A stretch of 64,000 nt of DNA from Streptomyces antibioticus (lineage in GTDB: Bacteria > Actinomycetota > Actinomycetes > Streptomycetales > Streptomycetaceae), in assembly GCF_001514065.1 (NCBI RefSeq), contig NZ_KQ948425.1, forward strand, positions 240,067 to 304,066, read 5' to 3'. The position numbers were made by a program, and so were the translations under genes. The first letter of the stretch is position 1. The number at the start of each line of letters is the position of its first letter. The notes under the pieces were generated by a model. That model had not been told where the DNA came from. It was given only the letters and a program-made list of their open reading frames with translations, and searched no databases. Positions 1 to 9,149 of this stretch are shown here, piece after piece.

Positions 1-139
1 CCCCGGTGCCGAGTGGTGACTCCTGCGCCCAGACGCTGTGGTATCCGAGGTCCTCGGCCCGTGCGAGGTATGCGCGGAAGGCTCCGGGATCGAACTCGCC
101 GTCCGAGTAGAACTGGGGGATGGAGATGGCAAAGCGCAT
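1..139 (-). CDS. LLM-class flavin/F420-dependent oxidoreductase, N-terminal fragment cut by window edge
   Basis: Reading leftwards from an ATG at 137-139 gives about 46 codons without a stop, starting MRFAISIPQFYSDGEFDP and continuing into a stretch with RAEDLGYHSVWAQE. This is the typical first strand and helix of luciferase-like monooxygenases (TIM barrel), in which the helix 'RAEDLGYxxVW' follows the first strand. A GGAGG sits immediately before the ATG. The rest of the gene lies outside the window, so substrate and cofactor (FMN or F420) cannot be decided. It is transcribed in the same direction as the operon to its right. Confidence 0.85.
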   Translation of the reverse strand, partial: MRFAISIPQFYSDGEFDPGAFRAYLARAEDLGYHSVWAQESPLGTG

Positions 140-270
140 ACCTCCAACGTATCGATGAAGCCTGTCGCACGCAGCCTGGTCCGGGAGGCACGCGGCAAGG
201 GCCCAGCGGCCGGCGGTGACGCCGACCGCAGGGCCCTGTCCGGATGGGGCTTCGTCGGGATGAGGTTCGG

Positions 271-3027
271 TCAGCCGTCCGACTCCGACGACGGGAGGTA
301 GGCGCCGGGTACCGCGTTCGGCGCGTAGACCTTCTTGTCCCCCGGGTACGGCTTGGTGAAGTTGTGCGTCTGGTACCAGGTGTAACGGTTCATCTGTTCG
401 GGGTTGGCGTAGTCCGGTACGGCGTTCGGGCCGGTCAGGCGCTGGTGCGAGGCCCAGGCCTGCCACTGCGCCGCGACCGTCCGCGCCGCCTGGGGCACTG
501 CGGTGGTCGTCGGTGCGGCGGCAGCCTGCTTGTTCTGCGCCGCCGGTGTGTCCGGACCGCAGGTGGGCTGGGGGCTCACGCCGAGGGTCAGCGAGGTCCG
601 GTTGGGCACCGCGGTGAAGGGGGTGTAGTCCACCTTCGGGGTGAAGGCTTCGTACATCGGGGTGGCCGCGCTGTCGAGCTGGTTCATCGGGTGGATGCCG
701 AGGATCTGCTCGATGGTGCGGACCATCGTGATCTGCGAGTAGTAGTGGTGGTCGACGGTGTCGTGCTGGGCGTACGGGCTGATGACCTGGACCGGCGCTC
801 GGTGGCCGTCGATGTGGTCGAGGCCGTTCTGTGAGTCGTCCTCGACGACGAAGATCGCCGAGTCCTTCCAGTACTTGCTGTGCGTGATCTCGTCGACCAT
901 CCGGCCGACCGCGAGGTCGTTGTCGGCGACCTCGGCGGAGGCGTTCGCCGGGCCGCCGGTGTGGTCGTTGGAGAACCAGAACATGTTCAGGTTCGCCGGA
1001 CCGTTCTTCTCGAAGTCCTGCTTCCAGATCTGTTCCTTGTAGATGTCCGGGACATCCAGGTCGAACATCGGGAAGCCCTGCACCGCCACCTTGTTGAGCG
1101 ACGGAATCGCCGAACCGGTCTTGATGGGGTACTGGGTCTGCGCCCCCGTCGCGGCCATGTTCTTGGTGTCGCAGTACAGGTTCTGCCAGGTCGCGTCGGC
1201 CGGCTTGGACTCGATCGACTGGAACTCGCCGAAGTCCTTGACGGACTTCCCGGCCGCCTGCGCGCCCGTCCAGATGAAGCCGGTCTTCTGGTGGCCGAGA
1301 ACATCGTCCTCGGTGTCGTAGCTGCGCGTGTACTCGCCGGCGGAGGACTCGGTGTACTCCGGGTTGTCCGACTGCATCAGCCAGTTGTGGCCCTCGGCGG
1401 AGTTGGTGCCGACGTCGTAGAAGTTGTCGTAGAGCCCGAACTGCTGGGCCAGCGCGTGCTGGTTGGGCGTCACGTTCTCGCCGAACGTCGTCAGCGAGGA
1501 GTCGCCGTCGCCCTGCGGCAGGTCGCCGAAGACCTGGTCGTAGGTCCGGTTCTCCTTGACCAGCAGGAAGACGTGCTTGATCGTCGAGGGGTCGCCCAGG
1601 CGCACCGGGACCGGCAGCGCCTTGCCGTGGCCCTTGCCGTGGGCGGTGAGGACCGAACCGGCCGTCCAGCCATTCTGTTTGAAGACGTTGGCCGTCTGCG
1701 AGCGGACGGTCTTGTCGTCGGGCAGTGTGAACTGCGTCAGGCTCGACGTCGTGTCGTGGGTGTTGTGACCACTGGCGGTGGTGGGGCGGAGGGCGTCGAT
1801 GCCACGGGTGTTGGTGACGATCACCTGCTTGCCGACGGTGGTGATCCCCGAGGGGAAGTAGTCGGTGGGGAGCAGGCCGACGTAGCGGGCCGGCTGCTGC
1901 GCGGAGGTGTAGCGGTAGACGGCGACGGCGTTGGCGCGGCCGAGCGTCACCAGCAGACGGCCGTCGTCGGTGAGCGTCACGGCGTTGGGCTCGTAGCCGA
2001 CGGAGGCCTCCGGCCACGGCTGGGTGGCGATGGTCTGGACGACCTTGTCCTTGGCCGTGTCGATGACCGAGACGCTGTTGTCGGCGGTGTTCGTGACGAA
2101 CACCGTGCCCTTCTTGGCGTACACCGCGGTCGGGTGCAGACCGACCTCGATGCTGCCCACGGCGGCCGACGGGTCCGAGGTGTCGATGACGCTGACCGTG
2201 CCGGTGGTGGCGGCGCCGGTGTCGGGGTTGGCCGGGACCTGGGTGCCGTAGGAGTTCATGGTGGTCTCGCCGGCCTTGGCCGGGCGCCCGCCCTCGTTGC
2301 TGACGTAGAGCTTGCCGCCCACCAGGGCGAGACCGCGCGGTGCGTTGCCGACGGCCCAGCTCTGCTTGATGGTTCCGCTGGCCGCGTCGATGGCGACGAC
2401 CCGGTTCTGACCGTTGACCGCGGAGTAGACGGTGGAGCCGTCGTCGGTGAACACGGCGGCGCCCACCAGTGCGTGCTTGGTGCCGTCGGCCGGGATGGAG
2501 ACGGTCACCGGGTCGGCGAGGGTGCCGTCCGCGCCCACGGCGAACTTGGTGTAGCCGTCGGCCTGGCCCAGCCACAGCTGCGTGCCGTCGGGCGAGTACG
2601 TCGGACCCTCCTGGCCGACGGAACCTGTCTTGATGCGCAGGTCGTCCGCCGCCTTGGTGCCGACCTTCTGCTTCACCTGCCCGGTCCCGAGGTCCAGGAC
2701 GACCAGCGAGGCGTCGCCGTCGGCGACCGAGGCCGCGAGGTGGGTGCCGTCCGGGCTGACCGTGGACGACATGATCTTGCCGTCGTTGATGACGGTGCGG
2801 TCGCCGTACGGCTTGATGTACTGGTCGCTGGGCAGGACCTGGCCGTTGCGGGTGTCCTGGGCGACCTGCTGGGTGCCGAACTGCCACGTCGAGGCGACGG
2901 CGGTCCCCGTGACGCCGAGCGCGACGGTGATGCCCGCCGTGACCAGGAGGGTGCGCCGGCCGACGCGTCTGCCGAAGAGGCTGACCTGCTCTTGCTCGTT
3001 AACCCGGCGCAGCCGTGTTACCTGCAT
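271..3027 (-). CDS. Secreted bifunctional YncE-type beta-propeller / phosphoesterase
   Basis: 918 aa. An Arg-rich N-terminus and a hydrophobic segment at about residues 26-46 suggest export or membrane anchoring. Residues about 60-430 form a YncE/NHL-like beta-propeller with repeated blades such as VSVIDTSDPSAAVGSIEVGL and VSVIDTAKDKVVQTI. Residues about 480-800 match the phosphoesterase family of the alkaline phosphatase superfamily (phospholipase C/acid phosphatase-like), with the diagnostic KENRTYDQVFGDL, followed by GTNSAEGHNWL and VVEDDSQNGLDHIDGHRAP, which carry likely metal ligands. The ATG at 3027 lies only 4 nt after the stop of the upstream ABC permease, so the three genes are probably co-transcribed. 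Substrate unknown; a phosphodiester or phosphomonoester on an exported molecule is inferred. Confidence 0.88.
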   Translation of the reverse strand: MQVTRLRRVNEQEQVSLFGRRVGRRTLLVTAGITVALGVTGTAVASTWQFGTQQVAQDTRNGQVLPSDQYIKPYGDRTVINDGKIMSSTVSPDGTHLAASVADGDASLVVLDLGTGQVKQKVGTKAADDLRIKTGSVGQEGPTYSPDGTQLWLGQADGYTKFAVGADGTLADPVTVSIPADGTKHALVGAAVFTDDGSTVYSAVNGQNRVVAIDAASGTIKQSWAVGNAPRGLALVGGKLYVSNEGGRPAKAGETTMNSYGTQVPANPDTGAATTGTVSVIDTSDPSAAVGSIEVGLHPTAVYAKKGTVFVTNTADNSVSVIDTAKDKVVQTIATQPWPEASVGYEPNAVTLTDDGRLLVTLGRANAVAVYRYTSAQQPARYVGLLPTDYFPSGITTVGKQVIVTNTRGIDALRPTTASGHNTHDTTSSLTQFTLPDDKTVRSQTANVFKQNGWTAGSVLTAHGKGHGKALPVPVRLGDPSTIKHVFLLVKENRTYDQVFGDLPQGDGDSSLTTFGENVTPNQHALAQQFGLYDNFYDVGTNSAEGHNWLMQSDNPEYTESSAGEYTRSYDTEDDVLGHQKTGFIWTGAQAAGKSVKDFGEFQSIESKPADATWQNLYCDTKNMAATGAQTQYPIKTGSAIPSLNKVAVQGFPMFDLDVPDIYKEQIWKQDFEKNGPANLNMFWFSNDHTGGPANASAEVADNDLAVGRMVDEITHSKYWKDSAIFVVEDDSQNGLDHIDGHRAPVQVISPYAQHDTVDHHYYSQITMVRTIEQILGIHPMNQLDSAATPMYEAFTPKVDYTPFTAVPNRTSLTLGVSPQPTCGPDTPAAQNKQAAAAPTTTAVPQAARTVAAQWQAWASHQRLTGPNAVPDYANPEQMNRYTWYQTHNFTKPYPGDKKVYAPNAVPGAYLPSSESDG

Positions 3028-3031
3028 GGAC

Positions 3032-4390
3032 TTATCCCTTCGAGGTGGTGTCGAGCAGTTCGACGTTGCCGTCGAACTGCCAAAGGGGGTTCGGGGCGTC
3101 CCCGGTGGGGGTACGGACGAGGAAGTAGCCGTTGACTTCCTTCGGTCCGTCGCCGTCGGCCACGAACCGCCCGTCCGAGGCGACGTCGAGCTGGTAGATG
3201 GCCGTGCCGGCCAGTGCGACGTCGGGGAGATGCCAGGTCACGACGCAGCGCCAGTCGTTGCCCGCGCCTTCTTGAGCGCCCTGGCCGTCGCTCTTGGTGC
3301 ACGCCGCCGTGGCCCGCAGCTGCACCTCCGTGACGCCGGGGCGGTGCAACTGCCGGGTCTGCAGCCGATAGAGGTGGGCGAACGCGGTGGCCACCGAACG
3401 CTGCACCTTGTCCTGCTCGATGCCGGAGCCCATCGAGGGCGTCGCCGCGGCGACCACCGCGACGGTGGCGGCGGTGAGGGCGGCCAGCGGCAGCAGCCCG
3501 AGCGTGAGGGCCCGGCGACCGGCACCGTCGTACGCCAGGTTGGTGAAGTCCCGCCGCAGGAACAGCAGATAGGCCAGAGCCGTCGCCAGCACGGCCCACA
3601 CCAAGCTGACCGCGACGCCGATCAGCAGCGGGCCGAGCTGGGCCGGGCTGGTGAACAGGCCGTTCCAGGAGATGAAGGCGTAACCCGGCAGGGCGAGGCG
3701 TACGGCAACCGGCAGCGGCAGCATCTGCGCGACCTGCATGCCGAGGGCGACCAGCGGCGGCAGCAGCAGGCCCATCGGGGAGCGCCCCAGGGCCACCGAC
3801 CCGAGCAGGCCGATCGCGGCGAGGGCCAGGGTCGGGGCGAGCGCGCACAGCCACGCCAGCAGGACCCGGCCGGCCGCGTCCCCCGGTGTCAGCAGATGGC
3901 CGTCGAGGCCGACCAGCGGCTGGTTGCCGACCGACGCCAGCCCGCCGATCACACTGGAGCAGACGAGCCCGGCCACCAGCAGCAGGATGACGGTGAGGCT
4001 GGCCAACGACTTCGCCACGAAGATCCGGCGGGGTGAGCGGACCGCCACCAGCAGATGCCGCCAGGTCCCCAGCCGGTCCTCGGCGGCGAACACGTCACCG
4101 GCGACCACCGACGTCAGCAGCGGCAGCGCCCAGGTGCCCGCGAAACCGAGCATCACCAGCGGCCCGGCCCACCCCGTGGCATGCATCCAGCGGCCGAACA
4201 GCGTGTCGGACGGCAGGGTGCTCTGCCGGCTCACCCCGGCCACGAAGAGCGCCGGCGCGATCCAGCAGGCGAGGACCAGCAGACGGATCCGCCATTGCGA
4301 GACCAGTTTCACCAACTCGAAGCGGTAGCCGCGCGACAGCGGCACCCGGCGGACGATGGCAACGCTGTCTTCGGCGATGGCCGTGGTCAT
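3032..4390 (-). CDS. ABC-2 type transporter permease
   Basis: 452 aa starting at the ATG 4388-4390 (MTTAIAEDSVAIVRRVPLS), which overlaps the stop of the upstream ATPase by the 4-base ATGA. The longer open frame upstream is shadow sequence inside the ATPase gene. It contains several hydrophobic segments typical of ABC-2 permeases (for example LLVLACWIAPALFVAGV, ILLLVAGLVCSSVIGGL and a further membrane segment near residue 285). A C-terminal extracytoplasmic domain of about 140 residues follows the last membrane segment and contains two Cys. Partner of the ATPase at 4387-5328; the cargo is unknown. Confidence 0.85.
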   Translation of the reverse strand: MTTAIAEDSVAIVRRVPLSRGYRFELVKLVSQWRIRLLVLACWIAPALFVAGVSRQSTLPSDTLFGRWMHATGWAGPLVMLGFAGTWALPLLTSVVAGDVFAAEDRLGTWRHLLVAVRSPRRIFVAKSLASLTVILLLVAGLVCSSVIGGLASVGNQPLVGLDGHLLTPGDAAGRVLLAWLCALAPTLALAAIGLLGSVALGRSPMGLLLPPLVALGMQVAQMLPLPVAVRLALPGYAFISWNGLFTSPAQLGPLLIGVAVSLVWAVLATALAYLLFLRRDFTNLAYDGAGRRALTLGLLPLAALTAATVAVVAAATPSMGSGIEQDKVQRSVATAFAHLYRLQTRQLHRPGVTEVQLRATAACTKSDGQGAQEGAGNDWRCVVTWHLPDVALAGTAIYQLDVASDGRFVADGDGPKEVNGYFLVRTPTGDAPNPLWQFDGNVELLDTTSKG

Positions 4391-5328
4391 CGGCCGTCCT
4401 CCTGACGCTCGGTGAGGGCAAGGAACGCGGCCTCCAACGGCGAGACGACGGGCGCCAGTTCGCGCACCGCGACACCCGACCGCACGAGGTGCGCCACCAG
4501 TTCGTCGAGCGCGGGCACGAGGGCTCGTACCACCAGCACCTCGGCGTCCTGCCGCATCCCGGTGTCTTCGATGACCCTGATCCCGTCCGTGTCGTCGGCC
4601 AGTCGGCGGGCGGCCCGCGGATCGGAGGTGCGCACCCGGTAGTCGAGTTCGCGGTTCTCGGAGGCCAGCTTGTTCAGCGGCCCGGAGAAGACGACCCGTC
4701 CGGTGGCGAGGATGGTCACCTCGGAGCACAGCGCCTCGAGGTCGTCCATCCGGTGACTGGAGACGACCACACTGGTTCCGCCCGCGGCCAGCCGGGTCAG
4801 AACCCGGTGCACCTGTCTTTTGCCGGACGGATCAAGGCCGTTGGAGGGTTCGTCGAGCACCAGCAGCCGGGGCTTGGTGAGCAGGGCGGCGGCCAGACCG
4901 AGCCGTTGCCGCATGCCGAGGGAGAAGCCGCGGGCCTTGTCGTCGGCGACGTCGGTGAGCCCGACCTGGTCGAGCACCTCGTCGATTCCCGCCGTCCGCG
5001 CGTCGCGGCCCCGGAGTTGTGCCAGCGCGGCGAGGTTCTGCCGGGCGGTGAGGGAGGGGTAGAGGCCGGGGCCGTCCACGAAGCCGGCGACCCCGTCGGG
5101 AACGGCGAGCGCCCGATCCACCGGCGTCCCGAGGATCTCCAGCCGGCCGCCGTCGGCGACGGCCAGACCCAGCAGAAGACCGAGCAGTGTCGTCTTGCCG
5201 GCGCCGTTCGGCCCCACCAGGCCGTGGATCTGCCCCTGTGTCACATCGAGGTCGACGCCGTCGAGTGCCACGACATCGCCGAAACGCTTGTTGATCCCAC
5301 GCGCCCGGACCGCGAGAAGTGCGTCCAT
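4387..5328 (-). CDS. ABC transporter ATP-binding protein
   Basis: 313 aa from ATG 5326-5328 (MDALLAVRARGINKRFGDVV), preceded by GAGGGG. All nucleotide-binding motifs are visible: Walker A GPNGAGKTT, signature FSLGMRQRLGLA, Walker B LLVLDEPSNGLDP and the switch His in VVVSSHRMDD. The C-terminal region of about 90 residues is typical of CcmA/NatA-like exporters. It is first in an operon with the permease (4-base overlap) and the propeller/phosphoesterase (4-nt gap). The 5' boundary was moved inwards because sequence upstream of 5328 has no homology-like character. Confidence 0.93.
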   Translation of the reverse strand: MDALLAVRARGINKRFGDVVALDGVDLDVTQGQIHGLVGPNGAGKTTLLGLLLGLAVADGGRLEILGTPVDRALAVPDGVAGFVDGPGLYPSLTARQNLAALAQLRGRDARTAGIDEVLDQVGLTDVADDKARGFSLGMRQRLGLAAALLTKPRLLVLDEPSNGLDPSGKRQVHRVLTRLAAGGTSVVVSSHRMDDLEALCSEVTILATGRVVFSGPLNKLASENRELDYRVRTSDPRAARRLADDTDGIRVIEDTGMRQDAEVLVVRALVPALDELVAHLVRSGVAVRELAPVVSPLEAAFLALTERQEDGR

Positions 5329-5779
5329 AGTCCCCTCTTCCCAAACCTCCAGGAAACCTAGGGACGCCACACAGCGCGGGCGAGGGACCAGGGTTGAACG
5401 TGCAGGGAACGGATCGTCAAGTGATTGGCAAGTACATGAGTACGAAGCGCTCGCATCGACCCAGAAGCGGGCAAGGGAGTCGACCGCCGGGCGTACGGCA
5501 TCCGATGGGCGGACACGGGGAGATATGACGCACGAGCCCGGTCGACCGTCCCGCCGAACCGTGCTGCTGGGTGTTGCGGGCTGTGTTCTAGGCGCGGCAG
5601 ATGTCCACGGTCGAGGAGGCCGCAGCGAGCGATGCACCAGCGGGTGGCAGCACCCGAGTACACATCCGGGCTCCAGTACCTGGGCCCAGGACGGAGTCCG
5701 CGTTTGGTGTCGAAGTGGCCGCAGCGGGTCCCGGGGCTCGTCATGCGGTCAGCCTCGACGGGGGCCCATTGCTCCGGCT
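5329..5779. other. Intergenic, no gene recognised
   Basis: This stretch separates the ABC operon (minus) from the decarboxylase remnant (plus). Open frames crossing it are low-quality shadows. It must hold the ABC operon promoter, but no clear -10/-35 pair or inverted repeat could be picked out. Confidence 0.5.
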
Positions 5780-6440
5780 CCTCTGTCACTGCCCGTCATC
5801 ACCGTGCACTCGATGTCCACGCTCGCGCCGACCAAGGCGATCCGGACCCGCCTGTCTACACCGAAGCCGCGGTGGGCGTCGCCGTGAAGCCGGCGCGGCA
5901 CGGTGGGCTGGGCCTGCTCGACCTGGTCACCGGGCTCAAGAACGACTCCCTGCACTCCTACGTGCTCTCCCTGCCGGTCAACACCGAGATCGCGCAGGTG
6001 CGCGGCCACGACGGCTACGGGTTTCCCAAGTGGGTCACCGAACTCGACGTCGACATCGACACCGAGCGCACCTCCGTCACCGTCGCCAACGACCAGGGCG
6101 GCCCCGACCTCACCCTGTCCGCTCCCACTCCGAAGCAGACCGCCCGGCCCACCGGCGCACACGTCTCGACCCTGACCTCCTACACCACGATCGACGGCGC
6201 CTGGCACTCCACGACCAGCCAGATCAACATGCTCTCCTCGGGCACCACACGACTCCCCCGCGGCCTGGACCTGCGACTCGGTCAGGGCCGGATGAGCGAC
6301 GACCTGCGCTCGCTGAAGCCAGTCCGGACGTCCAACTCGACGTCACCACCGAGGGCCAGCTGGCACTGCACATGCCCGTGCCCGCTTCCATCCAGGACCG
6401 GAGCCGAGACCCGGTCGGATCGAGGTGGGCGCCGCTGTAA
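5780..6440 (+). pseudogene. Acetoacetate decarboxylase-family pseudogene (frameshifted)
   Basis: Three reading frames must be joined to recover a decarboxylase-like protein. A start region in one frame (VITVHSMSTLAPTKAIRTRL, about 5796-5860) is followed by the main body in a second frame (YTEAAVGVAVKPARHGGLGL through GYGFPKWVTELDVDID to RMSDDLRSLKP, about 5860-6320). The tail lies in a third frame (VQLDVTTEGQLALHMPVPAS, about 6330-6395). The GYGFPKW motif is characteristic of the acetoacetate decarboxylase superfamily. Two frameshifts, near 5860 and 6320-6335, disrupt the gene. Sequencing errors cannot be excluded, but the gene is not followed by any operon partner. Confidence 0.65.
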
Positions 6441-6534
6441 CGGAACGGCCTGCGGGATGACCTCTCCCCGGCTACGCCACTGGGACTCACCACTCCCGGC
6501 CTTCACGCGCAAGATGAGTCAGACCCTGAGCCAG

Positions 6535-8202
6535 TCAGCTGTAGATATCGCGCCCGGGCGCACACAGCGGATTCGTCGCTGCGGCGTCGCGGCGGATGAA
6601 GATGGCGGATTCGCCTCCATTGACCGGTATCACCCAGCAGAGCTGATAGTGCTGGCGCAGGACTGTTCTCTTGGTGATCTCGGCGGGAGTGTTGTCCAGG
6701 GGCTGGCCGGGGCGATCGCGCAGGACATTGATCTCACGATGCTGGAGCATGCGCTGCCGGATGACGTCCGGGGAGGCCTCAACGCCGTACAACGTTCCGG
6801 AAGCAGCTGGCGTCTGCTGCAGCGCGATGTCGTCGAGCGGCCCGAAAACAGCAGGCCGGGCAAGTACCCATGCGCGGCGGCGTGCAGGCTGGAAGAGAAC
6901 CGCTTCGGGGGCTCCCGGGACGGTGACGGTAAGCCCCCAATAGCTCTCCACCGTGTCGATGCGACTGGCAGCGGAGCGCATCTGCCAGTACCAGGGGCCG
7001 AGCGCTGAGAAGAGGGCGAAAGCCACGGCGACTGTGGCATACAGCTTGCGCCGCCCGCGCCCTGAAGCCGCCTCCAGTCGCACAATCCGCTGCCAGTGCC
7101 GCAGGGCCTGGCCGACGACGAGTGCCAGGCCGGACATGCAGTACAGGACGTAGCGATCGACGTACCACGGCTGGGCGAGAGACACCGTGAGCAGGAATCC
7201 GGCAGGGACGATCACGAGCGGCACGCCGAGCGCCGAAAGCGTTACCTCCCGGGCCGCGCCCGCGTCTTGACGACGAAGCACGACTCCCAAGGCGGCTGCC
7301 ACCGCAGCAGGGACCACGTACCCGAGCCAGTCCTGAAGACTCGGGCGGCCCAGCCAGTCCAACTGCGCTGACGCCTGACCGGCACTGACCACGGCCAGCG
7401 GCGCCACGGCGCAACCGACGAGGGCGATCGCCATCAGCCAGCGGCGTCCGAGACGGCGCAGGTGGCCGCCGCGCCAGAGCGTGACGGCGTGCGCGAGGAC
7501 GACCAACAAAGAGAACACATGCAGCCACCCGCCCAGCAACAGCAATCCTGCATACCCGACCCACCAGCGTCGCCGGCCGTCCAGCAGCGCGCGCACGAAG
7601 AACCACGTCGCCCAGATCACCGCGGCGCTCACCAACGCATACGAGCGGGCCTCCTGCGCGTAGAACTGCACCTGGGGAACGCACAGGAAGGCAACTCCGG
7701 CCAAGAATCCGGTCGCTGGATCACCGAGCCGGGTCCCGATGGCATAGACCCCCAACACAGCGGTCACCGTGCCGAGCACCGACAGCACCCGCAAGGTCAG
7801 GACGCCGTCGTCCCATACCCCAAGTGCAAGATGCGCAACGAAGTAGTACAGGCCGTGGACAGCATCGATGTTCTGCACCAGGCGCCACAACTCCCCTGGG
7901 GTGCGCTTGGCCACGGCATAGCTCACCGTCTCGTCCCGCCAGGACGACGCGTCACGGTCGAGCTTCCACAGCCCTACCAGCGAAGCCAGCAGGACGAGAC
8001 CGACCGCGAGCAGCTGCCGATACCTGCGGCTCAGCCGATCCTGATCAAGCATCAGATGCCGCAGGTCAGGTGCCGTCCATGCCTCCAGATGGCCGAGCAC
8101 CGTTGTCACTGCCGCCCGCAACAGAGCCGGCGACACGCGTAATCGCTCAAGCAGAGCCCGACAGCTGCCAAGCGCAGCTGTCTGCGCACGGCCTTCCCCC
8201 AT
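6535..8202 (-). CDS. GT-C family polytopic membrane glycosyltransferase (mannosyltransferase/ArnT-like)
   Basis: 555 aa from ATG 8200-8202, placed because GGCGGAGG lies 6 nt upstream; a TTG two codons earlier would leave no spacing. About ten or more hydrophobic segments are spread over residues 55-420 (for example LLAVGLVLLASLVGL, YAGLLLLGGWLHVFSLLVVL and LVIVPAGFLLTVSLAQP). An early loop contains SSWRDETVSYAVAKRTPGEL, resembling the acidic first-loop motif of GT-C polyprenyl-phosphate-sugar transferases (catalytic Asp/Glu), followed by HGLYYFVAH. A soluble C-terminal domain of about 150 residues ends the protein. Probably transfers a sugar from a lipid-linked donor outside the membrane; acceptor unknown. 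It stands alone between remnants. Confidence 0.75.
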   Translation of the reverse strand: MGEGRAQTAALGSCRALLERLRVSPALLRAAVTTVLGHLEAWTAPDLRHLMLDQDRLSRRYRQLLAVGLVLLASLVGLWKLDRDASSWRDETVSYAVAKRTPGELWRLVQNIDAVHGLYYFVAHLALGVWDDGVLTLRVLSVLGTVTAVLGVYAIGTRLGDPATGFLAGVAFLCVPQVQFYAQEARSYALVSAAVIWATWFFVRALLDGRRRWWVGYAGLLLLGGWLHVFSLLVVLAHAVTLWRGGHLRRLGRRWLMAIALVGCAVAPLAVVSAGQASAQLDWLGRPSLQDWLGYVVPAAVAAALGVVLRRQDAGAAREVTLSALGVPLVIVPAGFLLTVSLAQPWYVDRYVLYCMSGLALVVGQALRHWQRIVRLEAASGRGRRKLYATVAVAFALFSALGPWYWQMRSAASRIDTVESYWGLTVTVPGAPEAVLFQPARRRAWVLARPAVFGPLDDIALQQTPAASGTLYGVEASPDVIRQRMLQHREINVLRDRPGQPLDNTPAEITKRTVLRQHYQLCWVIPVNGGESAIFIRRDAAATNPLCAPGRDIYS

Positions 8203-8558
8203 TACCAACCTCCGCCGTCCCAGAACCAGTTGTACGGATCAAGCTGCACCAGACGGAACATACCGGGTGTCCAAGGCTCACGTTCCTGCAGCACCAGGGG
8301 CGGTGGCGGTGGTCTGGGGAGGAGCAATGGACGTTCCCTTCAGGTTCTTCCGGTCGCAAAGGCGGCTCGTTGCCGTCGGCCGAAATGCTGCGCAGCCCGC
8401 AGACCCGGGGGCGATCTGCGGCGGACAGTGTCCTGAGCAGGTGAACTTGGACCGTTTGCCAACGAAGTTGTACGGCTTCACTGGGTACGCGTGCATCCAG
8501 CACCCGGCTGACTGCTACAGACCGCCGCAACGGATGGACTGGGAAAGGCATGCCACAT

Positions 8559-8675
8559 ATGCAGCTCTTGGCCAAAGGAGCGGGGCAGGGTTCTCCGCCC
8601 TTCTGGATCTTCGCCATCGTTTTGATCGTCATCGTCGGAGGGGCGTTCTTGGTGACGAGGGCGCGCAGGAGGTAG
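8559..8675 (+). CDS. Possible 38-aa single-pass membrane protein
   Basis: An ATG at 8559 opens a 38-codon frame: a short polar start (MQLLAKGAGQGSPP), one strong hydrophobic helix (FWIFAIVLIVIVGGAFLV) and a basic end (TRARRR) before TAG. The positive-inside end and clean hydrophobic segment are unlikely by chance at this GC content. The upstream sequence GGGAAAGGCATGCCACAT gives only a weak ribosome site about 9-14 nt away. It resembles the membrane start of small DUF6479-type Streptomyces proteins but is shorter, so it may be a truncated relic. Confidence 0.4.
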   Translation: MQLLAKGAGQGSPPFWIFAIVLIVIVGGAFLVTRARRR

Positions 8676-8755
8676 AGCACAGAATCCAGGCCGCCCATCT
8701 TGAACGGCAATTGATCCGACTTCGATGTCAGAGGACAGCCAGGGCTGCGCGCCCA

Positions 8756-9085
8756 TGGCCCGGTGTGACTGCTCTTGCCGGTGATCCGACTCTGGCGGAC
8801 CAAGTCGCGCTGAGTGGCTGGCTGTCGCTGCGCAACCAGGACCGCATGTCGCAGCGGGAGCACCAGCGCCAGTGGCGCGATATCCCCCTGACCGTGTGCA
8901 CCGAGTTCCTGGCGGCCAACCGCCGCTACGTCGCGGCCCGGCCCCGGCCTACGGAGTGCCATGCCGACAGCACCGTCTCGATCAACTCCCAGCGGGCATC
9001 GGACAGACGCCCAGCAGATGCGCCGGCGTCTACCGCGGCTGGCTGCGCTCCGTGTCGGTGCCGGACCAAGCTGACTCACACGAGG
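8756..9085 (+). pseudogene. Degraded coding remnant of unknown type
   Basis: One frame reads SGWLSLRNQDRMSQREHQRQ then WRDIPLTVCTEFLAANRRYV before losing coding character. This resembles the coiled-coil start of conserved Streptomyces hypothetical proteins (pattern 'RQWRDIRxxVYxxFLxA'). No start codon with a ribosome site and no conserved downstream domain were found. Treated as a truncated relic; function unknown. Confidence 0.3.
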
Positions 9086-9149
9086 GGCCTGCAGGTTCCG
9101 AAACCCCCACGTGAAGGTACTCGTATCCGCTGTGTGGTGCGCATGGTCG

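Noticed and set aside
880-3135. Very long plus-strand open frame opposite the phosphoesterase
   Set aside because: It is the antisense shadow of a well-recognised minus-strand gene, has Arg/Gly/Val-rich composition, no ribosome site and no domain.
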